From NCBI RefSeq assembly GCF_003367315.1, contig NZ_CP031415.1, positions 3,222,001-3,286,000 on the forward strand: a stretch of 64,000 nt of DNA, given 5' to 3'. Positions 39,301-47,382 of this stretch are shown here, piece after piece. The position numbers were made by a program, and so were the translations under genes. The stretch's first letter is position 1. Each line of letters starts with the position of its first letter. Source of the DNA: Saccharospirillum mangrovi (GTDB taxonomy: Bacteria > Pseudomonadota > Gammaproteobacteria > Pseudomonadales > Natronospirillaceae). Below the pieces are notes generated by a model. It was not told the origin of the DNA. It did no database searches and worked only from the letters and a program-made list of their open reading frames with translations.

Positions 39301-39804
39301 CCCGATCTGTTTTTGCTCGACATTTCCATGCCCGGCATGAACGGCCTCGACCTCGCCCGCACGCTGCGCGAACGCGACATCGACGCGCCCATCGTCATGC
39401 TCTCGGCCGACGCTCAGGAACACCAGCGCGACCCCAGTTACCGCAACGCCTACGACGATTATTTAGTGAAACCAGTCAGCAACCAGCGGCTGCTCGACAA
39501 AATCGCCCAGCACCTGAAACTGGCCTGGACCTACCAGCAAGACGACGAACCGCTGCAACACTATGAGCCGGTCGCACTCAACCAAACGCCCGCCACCAAA
39601 CCGCTGAATTTGCCCGACCATCCGCTGCTGCGCGAACTCAAAGCTTACGCCGAAATCGGCCATCGGCGCGGCGTCGTCAACACCCTGGAGCAAGTGGCCG
39701 ACCTGAAGCTCATCACCAACGAAGCGCACCAGCAATTGGTCGAACTGGCGCAACGGCTGCAATTCGATAAGCTGGCGCAACAGCTGGAGTTCGAACCGAA
39801 ATGA
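36394..39804 (+). CDS. Permease-fused hybrid sensor histidine kinase
   Basis: An 1136-residue fusion. Residues 1-480 form about twelve membrane helices resembling NCS1 purine/cytosine permeases. Then a cysteine-rich segment near 505-550 ([32 protein letters not shown]) looks like a metal or iron-sulfur binding module. Two more membrane helices (565-640) and a coil lead to a HisKA domain with [11 protein letters not shown] (H near 690), a HATPase domain ([24 protein letters not shown]) and a receiver (LCLVDDDP, phospho-acceptor in [11 protein letters not shown] near 976) plus a helical tail. It probably senses transport or binding of a nucleobase-like or related nitrogen compound; the ligand is inference. 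The response-regulator gene overlaps its end by four bases. Confidence 0.87.
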   Translation: MTASQKIFKVRRHYNKWVANQTLEDYALRFTAHKGRRMSIDRVGHTALGATAFLALEGIAAAVTLSYGFINTVAAMLVVCALFFITGFPITYYSAKHGLDIDLLTRGAGFGYLGSTITSLIYASFTFIFFAIEAAILASALKALLGIPVAVGYFLCAVAVIPIVTHGIRAISKFQAGSQWIWLALQCAALAVVIVHDFNSIPDWTHFAPADLPAAGDFNILLFGAAASVFFALVAQIGEQVDYLRFMPEKTDANKKRWWFWLILAGPGWVVFGVIKMLLGSFLAFLAIRQGIPAATASDPTHMYQTVFFYLTQSDKLALILAALMVILCQMKINVTNAYAGSIAWSNFFSRLTHSHPGRVVWLVFNVTIALILMELGIYRSLEAILGVFAIVAVSWLCSLSADLLINKPLGLSPSHVEFKRAHLYDINPVGTGSMLIATALGMIAYLGLFGEVAATLAHFISLIACFICVPTIAWLTKGRYYLARQSPELIPLARHSHGEQHRTLTCGICENDFEVEDMSYCSAYQQPICSLCCSLDVRCLDSCKPQARLSQQIIDSLRVLLPVKAVRWVNSRLGRFIAILLTINLLTAALLALIHRRMNPQTAGEIALLDQTMGTLFFTLLIVSGVIAWLFLLAHESRVVAQKESNRQTQKLTREIEAHQRTDLELQRAKELAERANAAKSRYLTGLSHELRTPLQSILGYAQLLADRNDTPPSHQHGLATIRRSGQYLTDLIEGLLDVSKIEAGRLDLYRNRVQLPELLDQLETMFAMQAEAKGIAFQCIRHDPLPKTVITDEKRLRQILINLLSNAIKYTQKGSVTLDIHYRNQVADISITDTGVGIPANALERIFDPFERVRNADTPNLPGTGLGLTIVKLLTEIMGGNLNVDSELSQGSCFNVSLMLPWVTSEADVTDRPRRIVGYEGLQRTLCLVDDDPVLRGLLADLLIPLGFTTLEAHDADSCLTMLNQVTPDLFLLDISMPGMNGLDLARTLRERDIDAPIVMLSADAQEHQRDPSYRNAYDDYLVKPVSNQRLLDKIAQHLKLAWTYQQDDEPLQHYEPVALNQTPATKPLNLPDHPLLRELKAYAEIGHRRGVVNTLEQVADLKLITNEAHQQLVELAQRLQFDKLAQQLEFEPK

Positions 39805-40709
39805 GCGAGCGCAACGACATCGTTTTAGTGGTCGACGATTCCCCCGACGCCCTGGGGTTAATTCACGACGCCTTGGAAAGCGCCGGCCTGGAAGTATTGC
39901 TGGCGCTGGAAGGCAAGCAGGCGCTGACCATCGCCAAACGCATCCGCCCGGATATCATCCTGATGGACGCCGTTATGCCCAACATGGACGGCTTCACCGC
40001 GTGTGAAGCATTAAAAGCCGACCCGGCGTTGGCGTCGATTCCGGTGATTTTTATGACCGGCCTGACCGACACCGACGACATCGTGCGCGGCCTCGAATGC
40101 GGCGGCGTCGATTACCTGACCAAACCCATCAACCCGAACGAATTACTGGCAAGAATGCGCGTGCATTTAAACAATGCCCGCCTCACCGCCAGCGCACAAA
40201 CCGCGCTCGATCGCACCGGCCAAAACTTGCTCACCGCCGACCCCGACGGCCAGATTCACTGGGCCACGCCACAAACCCACGCCCTGTTCGCCCGCGCCGG
40301 CGCCAGCGACGACTGGCTCAGTGACGACCTCGCCCCACGCCTCGCCGATTGGCTGCGCCGACAACCCGAACCGGGCCACAGCTTGCCATTGGAGCATCCG
40401 AACTATCCGTTGTTATTCCGCTTTGTCGCCCAGGCCAGCGACAACGAAGCACTGCTACGTTTGATCGACGGCGAGCGCCCCTCCGGCGCCGAATTACTGA
40501 AAGCCGAACTGCCGCTCACCGAACGCGAAGCCGAGGTGTTGTACTGGGTGGCAAATGGAAAAACCAATCGCGAAGTGGCGCAGATTCTCGAACTGAGTCC
40601 GCGCACGGTGAACAAACATTTGGAGCAGGTTTTCGCCAAACTTGGCGTCGATAACCGCACTGCGGCGGCGGGAATGGCGTTGAAGAAATTGGCGGTGGTG
40701 GAAGCCTGA
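39801..40709 (+). CDS. LuxR-type response regulator of the permease-kinase
   Basis: A 302-residue response regulator. Receiver domain 1-125 with VLVVDDSPDALG, phospho-acceptor in DIILMDAVMPNMDG, FMTGLTD and YLTKPI; a middle region of about 100 residues of unclear fold; and a C-terminal LuxR helix-turn-helix (LTEREAEVLYWVANGKTNRE, then LSPRTVNKHLEQVFAKLGV). The ATGA overlap with the kinase gene shows coupled translation, so they form a two-component pair. Targets are unknown; the urea transport operon at 57.6 kb is a reasonable candidate because similar pairs are seen near nitrogen-uptake genes, which is inference. Confidence 0.92.
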   Translation: MSERNDIVLVVDDSPDALGLIHDALESAGLEVLLALEGKQALTIAKRIRPDIILMDAVMPNMDGFTACEALKADPALASIPVIFMTGLTDTDDIVRGLECGGVDYLTKPINPNELLARMRVHLNNARLTASAQTALDRTGQNLLTADPDGQIHWATPQTHALFARAGASDDWLSDDLAPRLADWLRRQPEPGHSLPLEHPNYPLLFRFVAQASDNEALLRLIDGERPSGAELLKAELPLTEREAEVLYWVANGKTNREVAQILELSPRTVNKHLEQVFAKLGVDNRTAAAGMALKKLAVVEA

Positions 40710-40724
40710 CCAAGAGTCAGGCTT
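40702..40724. terminator. Hairpin between convergent genes
   Basis: AAGCCTGAC and GTCAGGCTT form a perfect nine-base stem with a five-base loop, overlapping the stop of the response regulator. A short GTCGTT tail follows on the forward strand; on the reverse strand the run is also weak, so efficiency is uncertain. Confidence 0.5.
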
Positions 40725-40740
40725 GTCGTTAAAAACGCCG

Positions 40741-42363
40741 TTAAATTGCGCTGATGTTTTCCAGACTGCCACCATTCAACTCGTCAATAAAACGATCCCC
40801 CAACGCATCAAGTGCGCTGCGATATTGTGACCAGACCTGGTTAATCGGATCGTCAGGGTTGGCGTCGTCATAATCGTTGCGAACCTCAGTCCGGTAACTT
40901 TCCTTCATGTGATTGGCAATGTGTGCCCGGTCGGCAAAAAAGGTACTGACGACTTTCCACTGATCGTGGCTTAATTCGAGCGCATCCAGGCGCGGGCGAA
41001 CGTCGGTGTCGATGGCCTGTCGGGTAATGGCACCATCCAACGCCACATCCAATCGTTGCCACCATTGACGCCCGATTTGCGGTCGAATTAAATCGCGTAA
41101 ATCATTTTTCAGGCTGTCGGAAAACTCGTAACTTTCGATGCTGTACACCGTCAGATCCTTAAAATATTCGGTGCTGCGAAAGTCTTCGTAGGCAATGCCG
41201 AGTTTGTCTTTGCTCCACTGTTCAAATTGATGCATGCGTGGGTCCAGTGGTCGCAATTCCAACGCCTGCGAAAAGGCGTCCAACGCTGCCGGATAATCTT
41301 CCGCGAAATAATATTTGTAACCCAGGCCAGTCCAACCAGCGAAGGCCGTTGGATAACGCGCCACATAACGCTCCGCTATGGCAATCACTTCTGCATCGCT
41401 CAAGCCGTAGCAAGTGCAATCCGCCACGTGCAGAAAAAACTCTTCATCCGGCTCCAACACCAATGCCCGAATCATCGGCGCGCGGGCTTGCTCGGGCTGA
41501 TCCAATTTGTTGTAAGCGTCAGCGAGAATCCAATTCAAATCGGCCCAGGGGTACTGTTTCTCTGCCAATTCAGTCAGCATTGCCACCGCACGCTGCGGGT
41601 CCGCTTTCACTTCGTAGCCGTCTTTATAATCCCGCGCCCGCAGCAAGGTCAGATAATCTTCCAGCACGGCGAAATCGGGAAATTCGTCCGCCTTGCTCAA
41701 ATACTCACGCAGCAGTTCATCTTGCAGAACGTAAGAACCACCCCAGCGCGGCTGCGCGACATAAAGCGCATTGCGCGCCAATTCAAAACTGCCAGGCACC
41801 TGTTCCAAAGCCTGCTCGTGCAGACGCAACCAGTCGGCATTGCTGCCGGTGCGGCCGACCAGATTGATCATCTCGGTATGGGCAAACGGTAAGTCCGGTC
41901 GCAGTGACAACGCCGCCTCCAAATGCACACGAGCTTGCGCTTGATATTGCTCATACAAATGCATGTGGTACGGATGCGTTTCATCGGAATAGCCGTGTCC
42001 ACGTTCCGACCACGCCGCCAGTGACAACATCTTATGAATCAGTAACCGAGCGTGATAATTGTTCGGCTCGTTGCTGACCCAATTGCGCAACGCACGCTGA
42101 AAATCAGCATCCAGAACCACGATGTCGGCGTACAGACGTGTGCAACGTTGTTCGGTTCGAACGTCGGGCAATTCAATGGTCAGGCACGGTTCCAGCCCTG
42201 CCTTCACGGTTGCCAGATCACCGATACGCAACGCGTTCGACAGCGCCATCGCTTGATCGTGCAAATCCAATTCTTCGAAAAACATCGGTACGGCGGCTTG
42301 TGCCTGCAACAGTACAGTGACGCTGATCAAACACAGAACAGTGCGTCGTATTGATCTGTTCAT
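40741..42363 (-). CDS. Exported TPR-like protein, paralog of the upstream lipoprotein
   Basis: A 540-residue secreted protein of unknown function. A signal peptide (IRRTVLCLISVTVLLQAQA) follows ATG 42363, which has AGGAAGGAA seven bases upstream. The body is alpha-helical with tetratricopeptide-like units, for example ADAYNKLDQPEQARAPMIRA and DYPAALDAFSQALELRPLDP. It is clearly related to the product of the gene just upstream over its whole length: shared NYHARLLI/NYHARMLM, LPFA, VPGS, the pair CTCYGL/CTCFGL, RYPTAFAGW/RFPTAFYGW and STFFADRA/STFLVDQA. The lipid-anchor cysteine is absent here, so it may be soluble in the periplasm. Only 31 bases separate the two genes. Confidence 0.75.
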   Translation of the reverse strand: MNRSIRRTVLCLISVTVLLQAQAAVPMFFEELDLHDQAMALSNALRIGDLATVKAGLEPCLTIELPDVRTEQRCTRLYADIVVLDADFQRALRNWVSNEPNNYHARLLIHKMLSLAAWSERGHGYSDETHPYHMHLYEQYQAQARVHLEAALSLRPDLPFAHTEMINLVGRTGSNADWLRLHEQALEQVPGSFELARNALYVAQPRWGGSYVLQDELLREYLSKADEFPDFAVLEDYLTLLRARDYKDGYEVKADPQRAVAMLTELAEKQYPWADLNWILADAYNKLDQPEQARAPMIRALVLEPDEEFFLHVADCTCYGLSDAEVIAIAERYVARYPTAFAGWTGLGYKYYFAEDYPAALDAFSQALELRPLDPRMHQFEQWSKDKLGIAYEDFRSTEYFKDLTVYSIESYEFSDSLKNDLRDLIRPQIGRQWWQRLDVALDGAITRQAIDTDVRPRLDALELSHDQWKVVSTFFADRAHIANHMKESYRTEVRNDYDDANPDDPINQVWSQYRSALDALGDRFIDELNGGSLENISAI

Positions 42364-42394
42364 TCGACAATTCCTTCCTGATGTTGCTGCCAAG

Positions 42395-44047
42395 CTAACT
42401 GGTCATCCCACTGCCCGTTATCGGCAGCTGCTGACTCTGGCGATAAATAAATTCCTGCACCAGCGCATTCACCGTCTGGCGAAAAACGTGGTCGAGTTCG
42501 GCGACGGCGTGGCCGTCCTGATCGATCGGGAAACGCAGTCGGACGCTTTGCCGGTAATCATCGTCCAACTCGTCGGCAATGCCGGCCTGGTCCACTAAAA
42601 ATGTACTGACGGCGTGCCAGGTATCGGTGTCCCAATGGAAGTCGTTGAAGCGTTCAGCCAATAGCGGCGTCAGCGTCTGAGCATTCAGATAATCGACCAA
42701 CGCCAGATCAAATTCGTGCAACTGTGCGGCCGTGAGTCGCGGTTCAATTTGCTCACGCAGGCCGTTGCGAACCTGCGCCATTTGCAGCTCCAACTGCAAG
42801 CCATCCAACGCCAGCGACTGATAATAATTTTGGTCTTCAACGGTCTCTTCGGTCTGCCCCAATACCGCTAAGGTACCGCGTCGATAACGGCGCATTTCGG
42901 CATCAAGCGGGCGCAAAGCCAAGGCGGTGCGCGCGGCGTTTAATGTCGCCGGATAATCGCCCTGATTCAAATAATCGCGCGCCAGATTACGCCAGCCATA
43001 AAAGGCGGTCGGGAACCGTTCGACGTAGCGTTCGTTCAACGCCACCGCTTCATCCAGTTGCAAACCAAAGCAAGTGCAGGCAGCGGTTGCCAGAATAAAT
43101 TCATCGTAGGGTGCGGCGTCTATTGCCTTCAACATGGCGTCGCGCGCGGCGTCCATCTGGTCGAGGCGCGCGTTCACATCGGCCAGCGACCAATACAGCC
43201 GGGGCCAGCGATAACCTTGATCCACCAATCGCTGCAATTGGGTCAACGCCTGCTGCGGGTTTTGGAATATGGCGCCGTTCGCAGGCGCCGACCAGACTTG
43301 CAAAAAGTCGGCGTACGCCGCCAGCCAGTCGGCTGATTCGGTGTTGTAATTCTGTTGCTGATAATCGGCCGCCACGGTATTCAAACGACCGTACACGCCC
43401 AAGCCTGCGGTCTGGCTGGCATCGAGATACGCCTGCGCCACTACTAAACTGCCCGGTACCCAAAAACGCGCACGCTGGAACAGTTGCTCGGCGCCATCCA
43501 AAGCTTCTTCGTCGCTGAGCAATTGAATGGCACTGGCGTAGGCAAACGGCAATTCCGGATGCAAATTAATAGCGATGTCTAAATGCGCCTGCCCTAGCGA
43601 GCGAAACGCACTGGCACGCTGGCGATAAAACAGCGGCGTATTACGCGGATAATGCCGGCCTTGTTCGGCCCAGGCGGCGTGCAATTTGGCCTGCCCCATC
43701 AGCATGCGCGCGTGGTAATTCATCGGCTCAACGACCAGCCATTGCTGCAATCCGTTTAATAACGGTTCGTCCAATACCGCCACCGCCTGATACAGATGTG
43801 CGCAGCGTAATTCCAACGCCGGTTCGTTTTCCGGTTGCGATAAACAAGGCGCCAGCGATTCACTGACGGTTGAGAAATCGTGCGCGCGAATGGCGTCTTG
43901 TAATTGATCGGCCTGCGCCATCATATCGATGGTGCCGAAGGCCTGGGTGGGCGCAAATACGACCGGCGCAGGTGGGTTACTCTGACACGCAGCAAGCGAC
44001 ACACTCAGCCCCAATAAGAGCACATACCTGATCGCCTTCGCCGTCAC
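42395..44047 (-). CDS. TPR-like lipoprotein of unknown function
   Basis: A 550-residue lipoprotein: GTG 44047 starts MTAKAIRYVLLLGLSVSLAAC, with lipobox LAAC at the processing site. The mature part is helical with TPR-like repeats (LADVNARLDQMDAARDAMLKA, GDYPATLNAARTALALRPLDA). The conserved CTCFGL in the centre, also present in the downstream paralog, is unusual for TPR proteins and may form a disulfide or bind a metal. The tandem arrangement, one membrane-anchored and one free, suggests partners made by duplication. I recognise no confidently named family; a relation to DUF4034-type proteins is possible but unverified. Confidence 0.75.
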   Translation of the reverse strand: MTAKAIRYVLLLGLSVSLAACQSNPPAPVVFAPTQAFGTIDMMAQADQLQDAIRAHDFSTVSESLAPCLSQPENEPALELRCAHLYQAVAVLDEPLLNGLQQWLVVEPMNYHARMLMGQAKLHAAWAEQGRHYPRNTPLFYRQRASAFRSLGQAHLDIAINLHPELPFAYASAIQLLSDEEALDGAEQLFQRARFWVPGSLVVAQAYLDASQTAGLGVYGRLNTVAADYQQQNYNTESADWLAAYADFLQVWSAPANGAIFQNPQQALTQLQRLVDQGYRWPRLYWSLADVNARLDQMDAARDAMLKAIDAAPYDEFILATAACTCFGLQLDEAVALNERYVERFPTAFYGWRNLARDYLNQGDYPATLNAARTALALRPLDAEMRRYRRGTLAVLGQTEETVEDQNYYQSLALDGLQLELQMAQVRNGLREQIEPRLTAAQLHEFDLALVDYLNAQTLTPLLAERFNDFHWDTDTWHAVSTFLVDQAGIADELDDDYRQSVRLRFPIDQDGHAVAELDHVFRQTVNALVQEFIYRQSQQLPITGSGMTS

Positions 44048-44245
44048 GGCTTAAACACCTTTGCCCGACACAGTTTGCGCACTGAACAACAAAGCGTTCA
44101 GCACAGTGAACGCACAGCTTGGCAATAGCGATCGGTTTTGTCCAAGCGCTTTTGTTAAAAACGGGACAGTTTCGACACCTATTGATTAGGAACAGCTTGC
44201 AAAACAAGCAGTTAAAAATAAAAAGCAATAACGCGATTATTGACC

Positions 44246-44263
44246 GTCGTTTTCGAAAACGAC
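44246..44263. promoter_or_regulatory. Perfect 18-base palindrome in the lipoprotein upstream region
   Basis: GTCGTTTTC followed directly by GAAAACGAC is an 18-base perfect palindrome within the 293-base AT-rich gap between the TPR lipoprotein gene and the LysR gene. It is about 200 bases upstream of the lipoprotein start. It could be a regulator site; no promoter was clear in the rest of the gap. Confidence 0.4.
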
Positions 44264-44340
44264 TAAGGCTTGACGCTTTTACCCGAACACCGAAATTACC
44301 AAACCGAAATGACGATTTTCCGACACCTAAATTGACCGGC

Positions 44341-45270
44341 TTAATCGCATTTCGGTAACTCAGGATTAGCCTGGTAATGTTCAATCACATAATCGATAAA
44401 GGCGCGCACCGCAGGCAGCAATCCGCGCCGCGACGGATACACCAAAAGCAGGTTGCCGGTCGGCAGAGTCCAGTCCGGCAACACTTTCTGAAGGTGCCCG
44501 CGTCGCACCCAGGATTCGCCCAATTGTTCAGGCAACATCACCACACCCAAACCCTGGCCGGCAGCTTCGCGCAACAGCCCCATATCGTCGCCCACCAACA
44601 CCGGGCGATGGCGAACCGTCAGGCAGTTGCCATGCGCATCGGTCATGTCGAATTGATAGCGGCCGTTGCCGTACATCATCGACAAGGTGGGCCAGTCGCG
44701 TAATTCATCGGGGTGTTGGGGTTCGCCCAGGCGGGCGATTAAATCCGGGTGGGCATAGAGGTGGCTTTTATCCGACGCCAATGGCCGCGCAATCAAGGAG
44801 GAATCTTCAATGCGCGCACGCACGCGAAACGCCACGTCCACCTGTTCGGCCAGCAAATCGACCGGCTGATTGGTGATCACCAGTTCCACCCGCACTTCCG
44901 GGAACTGTTTCATAAACGCCGGCACCAGTGGCGTCAGCAGCAGATGCGACAATTGATAAGGCGCACTGACGCGGATGGTGCCGCGCGGCACTTCCTGCAC
45001 AAATTGCGTCACTTGATCAGCCGCTTCGGCGGCGGCGAGCAATTCCTGGCAATGCACTAAAAAGGCCCGGCCGACATCGGTGAGCGACAGCTTGCGAGTG
45101 GAACGGCGCAGCAACTGCACGCCCTGACGCCGCTCCAATTCGCTGATGCGTCGGCTCAACGTCGATTTCGGCATGCCCAGCGCCCGCGCCGCTGCGGTGA
45201 AACCGCCGTGTTCCACCACCCGCGCGAACAACGCCAGGCTGGTGAGGTCTTGCATCGATTGCATGGACAT
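44341..45270 (-). CDS. LysR-family transcriptional regulator
   Basis: A 309-residue LysR regulator. The helix-turn-helix is at the N-terminus (ALFARVVEHGGFTAAARALGMPKSTLSRRISELERRQG in part), followed by the substrate-binding domain (RVELVITNQPVDLLAEQVDVAFRVRARIEDSSLIARPL in part), typical of the AaeR/YafC-like branch that regulates a divergent oxidoreductase. GGAG seven bases before ATG 45270 supports this start. It is divergent from azoR and an ATTAG-CTAAT site lies between them, so it probably controls azoR and itself. Confidence 0.92.
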   Translation of the reverse strand: MSMQSMQDLTSLALFARVVEHGGFTAAARALGMPKSTLSRRISELERRQGVQLLRRSTRKLSLTDVGRAFLVHCQELLAAAEAADQVTQFVQEVPRGTIRVSAPYQLSHLLLTPLVPAFMKQFPEVRVELVITNQPVDLLAEQVDVAFRVRARIEDSSLIARPLASDKSHLYAHPDLIARLGEPQHPDELRDWPTLSMMYGNGRYQFDMTDAHGNCLTVRHRPVLVGDDMGLLREAAGQGLGVVMLPEQLGESWVRRGHLQKVLPDWTLPTGNLLLVYPSRRGLLPAVRAFIDYVIEHYQANPELPKCD

Positions 45271-45341
45271 GGCGTCGCTCCGCTGTGTTCCCGAAAAAGC
45301 CCGCTCAGGCTGCGTTCCAAAAACTGAACAATGAAGCCAAT

Positions 45342-45355
45342 ATTAGACGACTAAT
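45342..45355. promoter_or_regulatory. Candidate LysR operator between lysR and azoR
   Basis: ATTAG-ACGA-CTAAT is an inverted repeat with five-base arms in the middle of the divergent gap, the normal position for the LysR regulator's own site. Confidence 0.5.
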
Positions 45356-45413
45356 CCTATATCAAGAACAACACTATTCTGTGCTCCGTTCACACATCCT
45401 TGGAGCCAACGCC

Positions 45414-46028
45414 ATGAATATCCTGCATCTCGACTCGTCCATTCTGGGCGGACTTTCCGTTTCCCGTCAGCTCAGCGCTCAAGTGGTGGCACGCCTGGCC
45501 GCACAAAACCCAGGTGCTCAGATTGTGCATCGCGACCTCGTCGCCGAGCCGATTGCCCACCTCGACATGACCGCCCTGTCAGCCACTCAGGTTCCGGCCG
45601 ACCAACACAGCCCGGAACAGGCCGCTCAGTTTGCATTGACCGAAACCCTGCTCAATGAACTGTTCGCTGCCGACGTCATCGTCATCGGCCTGCCGTTCTA
45701 CAACTTCGGCATGCCGACGCAATTGAAAGCCTGGATCGACCGCATCGCCGTTTCCGGTCGCACGTTCCGCTACACCGAAAGCGGCCCGGAAGGTCTGGTT
45801 ACCGGCAAAAAAGTGATACTGGCGTCGTCACGCGGTGGCGTGTACAGCGAAGGTCCGAGAGTGGCAATGGAACATCAGGAAAGCCACCTCGCGACCGTGT
45901 TCGGTTTGCTGGGTCTGACGGACGTCAGCACCGTGCGCGCCGAAGGCGTCAACATGGGTGAAGAGTTCAAAAACCAGGCGCTGGCTGCGGCGGGCGAACA
46001 GATTGACCGGCTGACGGTCGCCGCCTAA
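45414..46028 (+). CDS. azoR: FMN-dependent NADH-azoreductase
   Basis: A 204-residue flavodoxin-like quinone/azo reductase. The start MNILHLDSSILGGLSVSRQL contains the FMN-phosphate-binding SSxxGxxSxSRxL loop; VIGLPFYNFGMPTQLKAWIDRI is the conserved PMYNF-type segment; VILASSRGGVYSEGP and GLTDVSTVRAEG follow. It reduces quinones, nitro- and azo-compounds with NADH. ATG 45414 has TTGGAG upstream; the longer frame from 45285 is not conserved. The divergent LysR gene is the probable regulator and a terminator follows at 46058. Confidence 0.93.
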   Translation: MNILHLDSSILGGLSVSRQLSAQVVARLAAQNPGAQIVHRDLVAEPIAHLDMTALSATQVPADQHSPEQAAQFALTETLLNELFAADVIVIGLPFYNFGMPTQLKAWIDRIAVSGRTFRYTESGPEGLVTGKKVILASSRGGVYSEGPRVAMEHQESHLATVFGLLGLTDVSTVRAEGVNMGEEFKNQALAAAGEQIDRLTVAA

Positions 46029-46057
46029 CCCCGGTTTCAACTGCATCACTTAGTTCG

Positions 46058-46094
46058 ACCGCTCAGCGACCCCGGCTGAGCGGTTACTTTTGTT
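46058..46094 (+). terminator. Terminator after azoR
   Basis: ACCGCTCAGC and GCTGAGCGGT form a perfect ten-base stem with a seven-base loop, followed by TACTTTTGTT. Confidence 0.75.
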
Positions 46095-46117
46095 AACGCT
46101 GCCGCAAAATAAAAACT

Positions 46118-46153
46118 GGCTTCATCGATTTCACCTTTTCAGGTGAAGAAGCC
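46118..46153 (+). other. Hairpin in the leader of the lipoprotein gene
   Basis: GGCTTC (46118) pairs with GAAGCC (46148) and, inside it, TTCACCT pairs with AGGTGAA around a TTTC loop, with a six-base bulge on the left. It lies 58 bases before the ATG at 46211 and could act on expression of the lipoprotein pair. Confidence 0.4.
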
Positions 46154-46210
46154 AACCGACTCAATCTTTTTAAATCGCACCGTTCTATTCCTTGAATCCA
46201 CGGAGCGATT

Positions 46211-47275
46211 ATGAAATTCACTCACCTTGGCTGGGCCGGCTGGGCCTTGCTGTCGATGTTACTCAGCGGTTGCAACCCCTCGTCCGGCGACGGCGACGGC
46301 GGCAGTGCTACTACCTACACCATCAACGACCCGAACTGGAGCGCCGGCGCTGATACCTGGGCGTCCATTGCCATTCCGTATTTCGATACCAAAGCCAGCA
46401 TCTTTGCCTTGGTCCGCAACGACACCACGAACGTGCAACGCTTGCTCAGCGGCCAACGCGGAGACAAAACGTTTTCTTCAACCCAATTGGCCACCGACGC
46501 CAAGTACAACGACATCGCCGCCGTACGAATCACTCAAAGCAAAGACGGTGAAAGCAAAACCGATTACGCCATGGTCGGCTGCGCACAAGACGGCTCTCTG
46601 GAACTGTTTTTAGCCAGTGACCCGAACAATATATACACAACCAAACCGACCAGCGCTGTCAGCTGCGCCAGTGTCGCTGTTGACCCGGTCAACTACAGCG
46701 ATGGCGACGACGTTCAGATTCGTTTTGCGTACAACTCTGGCAGCGCCGTCGTTAGTAAATTGACCTTCGATGTCGATCTGTTCTACAGCACAGAGGCTAG
46801 CATCGGCACGGCCAACGCCTTCAGTAGCAGCAGTTGGGTCGGCGAATCGGTCGGTTCTTCTGATTATTCAATGCGAGCCATCGAAAGTCTCTTCGTCACT
46901 GAGGTGACCGCGATTCCGCTGTACGCCATGCAAAGCACCAGCAGTAATGAAATCTCCGCCAAGCGGTCTTTTAGTACAACCTGGTCTTACTACAACAGCG
47001 CAATCAATCCATTCACAGCAGCCACCGAGCCCTTTGATATGACCGATATGATTCTGGCACCTGACCATGGCCTTTATATGGTTGGGGAAAAACCAGGTCT
47101 GATCGGCAACCGCCATAGCGAAGTCTACGGTCTCGATGGCCGCACCAAAAAACTCAGTGGCGATGGCGACCGTTGCATCGATGCGTTGGCCTGGGATGGC
47201 ACTGATTTGTGGTGTCACGACTCCACCAGCGAAGGCCGATTAATCCGCTTCAGCCCACCCAACATCAGTGACTAA
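46211..47275 (+). CDS. Lipoprotein of unknown function, paralog 1
   Basis: A 354-residue lipoprotein: signal WAGWALLSMLLSGC with lipobox LSGC, then a glycine/serine-rich linker (NPSSGDGDGGS). The mature part is predicted beta-rich, with no family recognised. It shares its overall layout with the next gene: NDPNWSAG/TDPKWSAG, SIFALV/AIFALA, KTDYAMVGC/KTDYLIAAC, a central LFLASDP in both, and the C-terminal segment DALAWDGTDLWCHDSTSEGR. The pairing of C in RCIDAL and LWCHD is conserved. The position before a sensor kinase gene suggests a sensory or envelope role; that is inference. Confidence 0.75.
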   Translation: MKFTHLGWAGWALLSMLLSGCNPSSGDGDGGSATTYTINDPNWSAGADTWASIAIPYFDTKASIFALVRNDTTNVQRLLSGQRGDKTFSSTQLATDAKYNDIAAVRITQSKDGESKTDYAMVGCAQDGSLELFLASDPNNIYTTKPTSAVSCASVAVDPVNYSDGDDVQIRFAYNSGSAVVSKLTFDVDLFYSTEASIGTANAFSSSSWVGESVGSSDYSMRAIESLFVTEVTAIPLYAMQSTSSNEISAKRSFSTTWSYYNSAINPFTAATEPFDMTDMILAPDHGLYMVGEKPGLIGNRHSEVYGLDGRTKKLSGDGDRCIDALAWDGTDLWCHDSTSEGRLIRFSPPNISD

Positions 47276-47283
47276 TTGTTAGC

Positions 47284-47315
47284 GCTCCGGTGTGAACCAT
47301 CGGAGCAATTTTCTT
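47284..47315 (+). terminator. Hairpin between the two lipoprotein paralogs
   Basis: GCTCCG (47284) and CGGAGC (47301) enclose an eleven-base loop and are followed by AATTTTCTT. It is a weak terminator or attenuator; readthrough into the second paralog is likely. Confidence 0.45.
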
Positions 47316-47382
47316 GCGCATTTTTGTTTCCGGCTGGTGCGATATTCAGCCGATTAACACTGGCCGAAAACTCGGAGTGATT

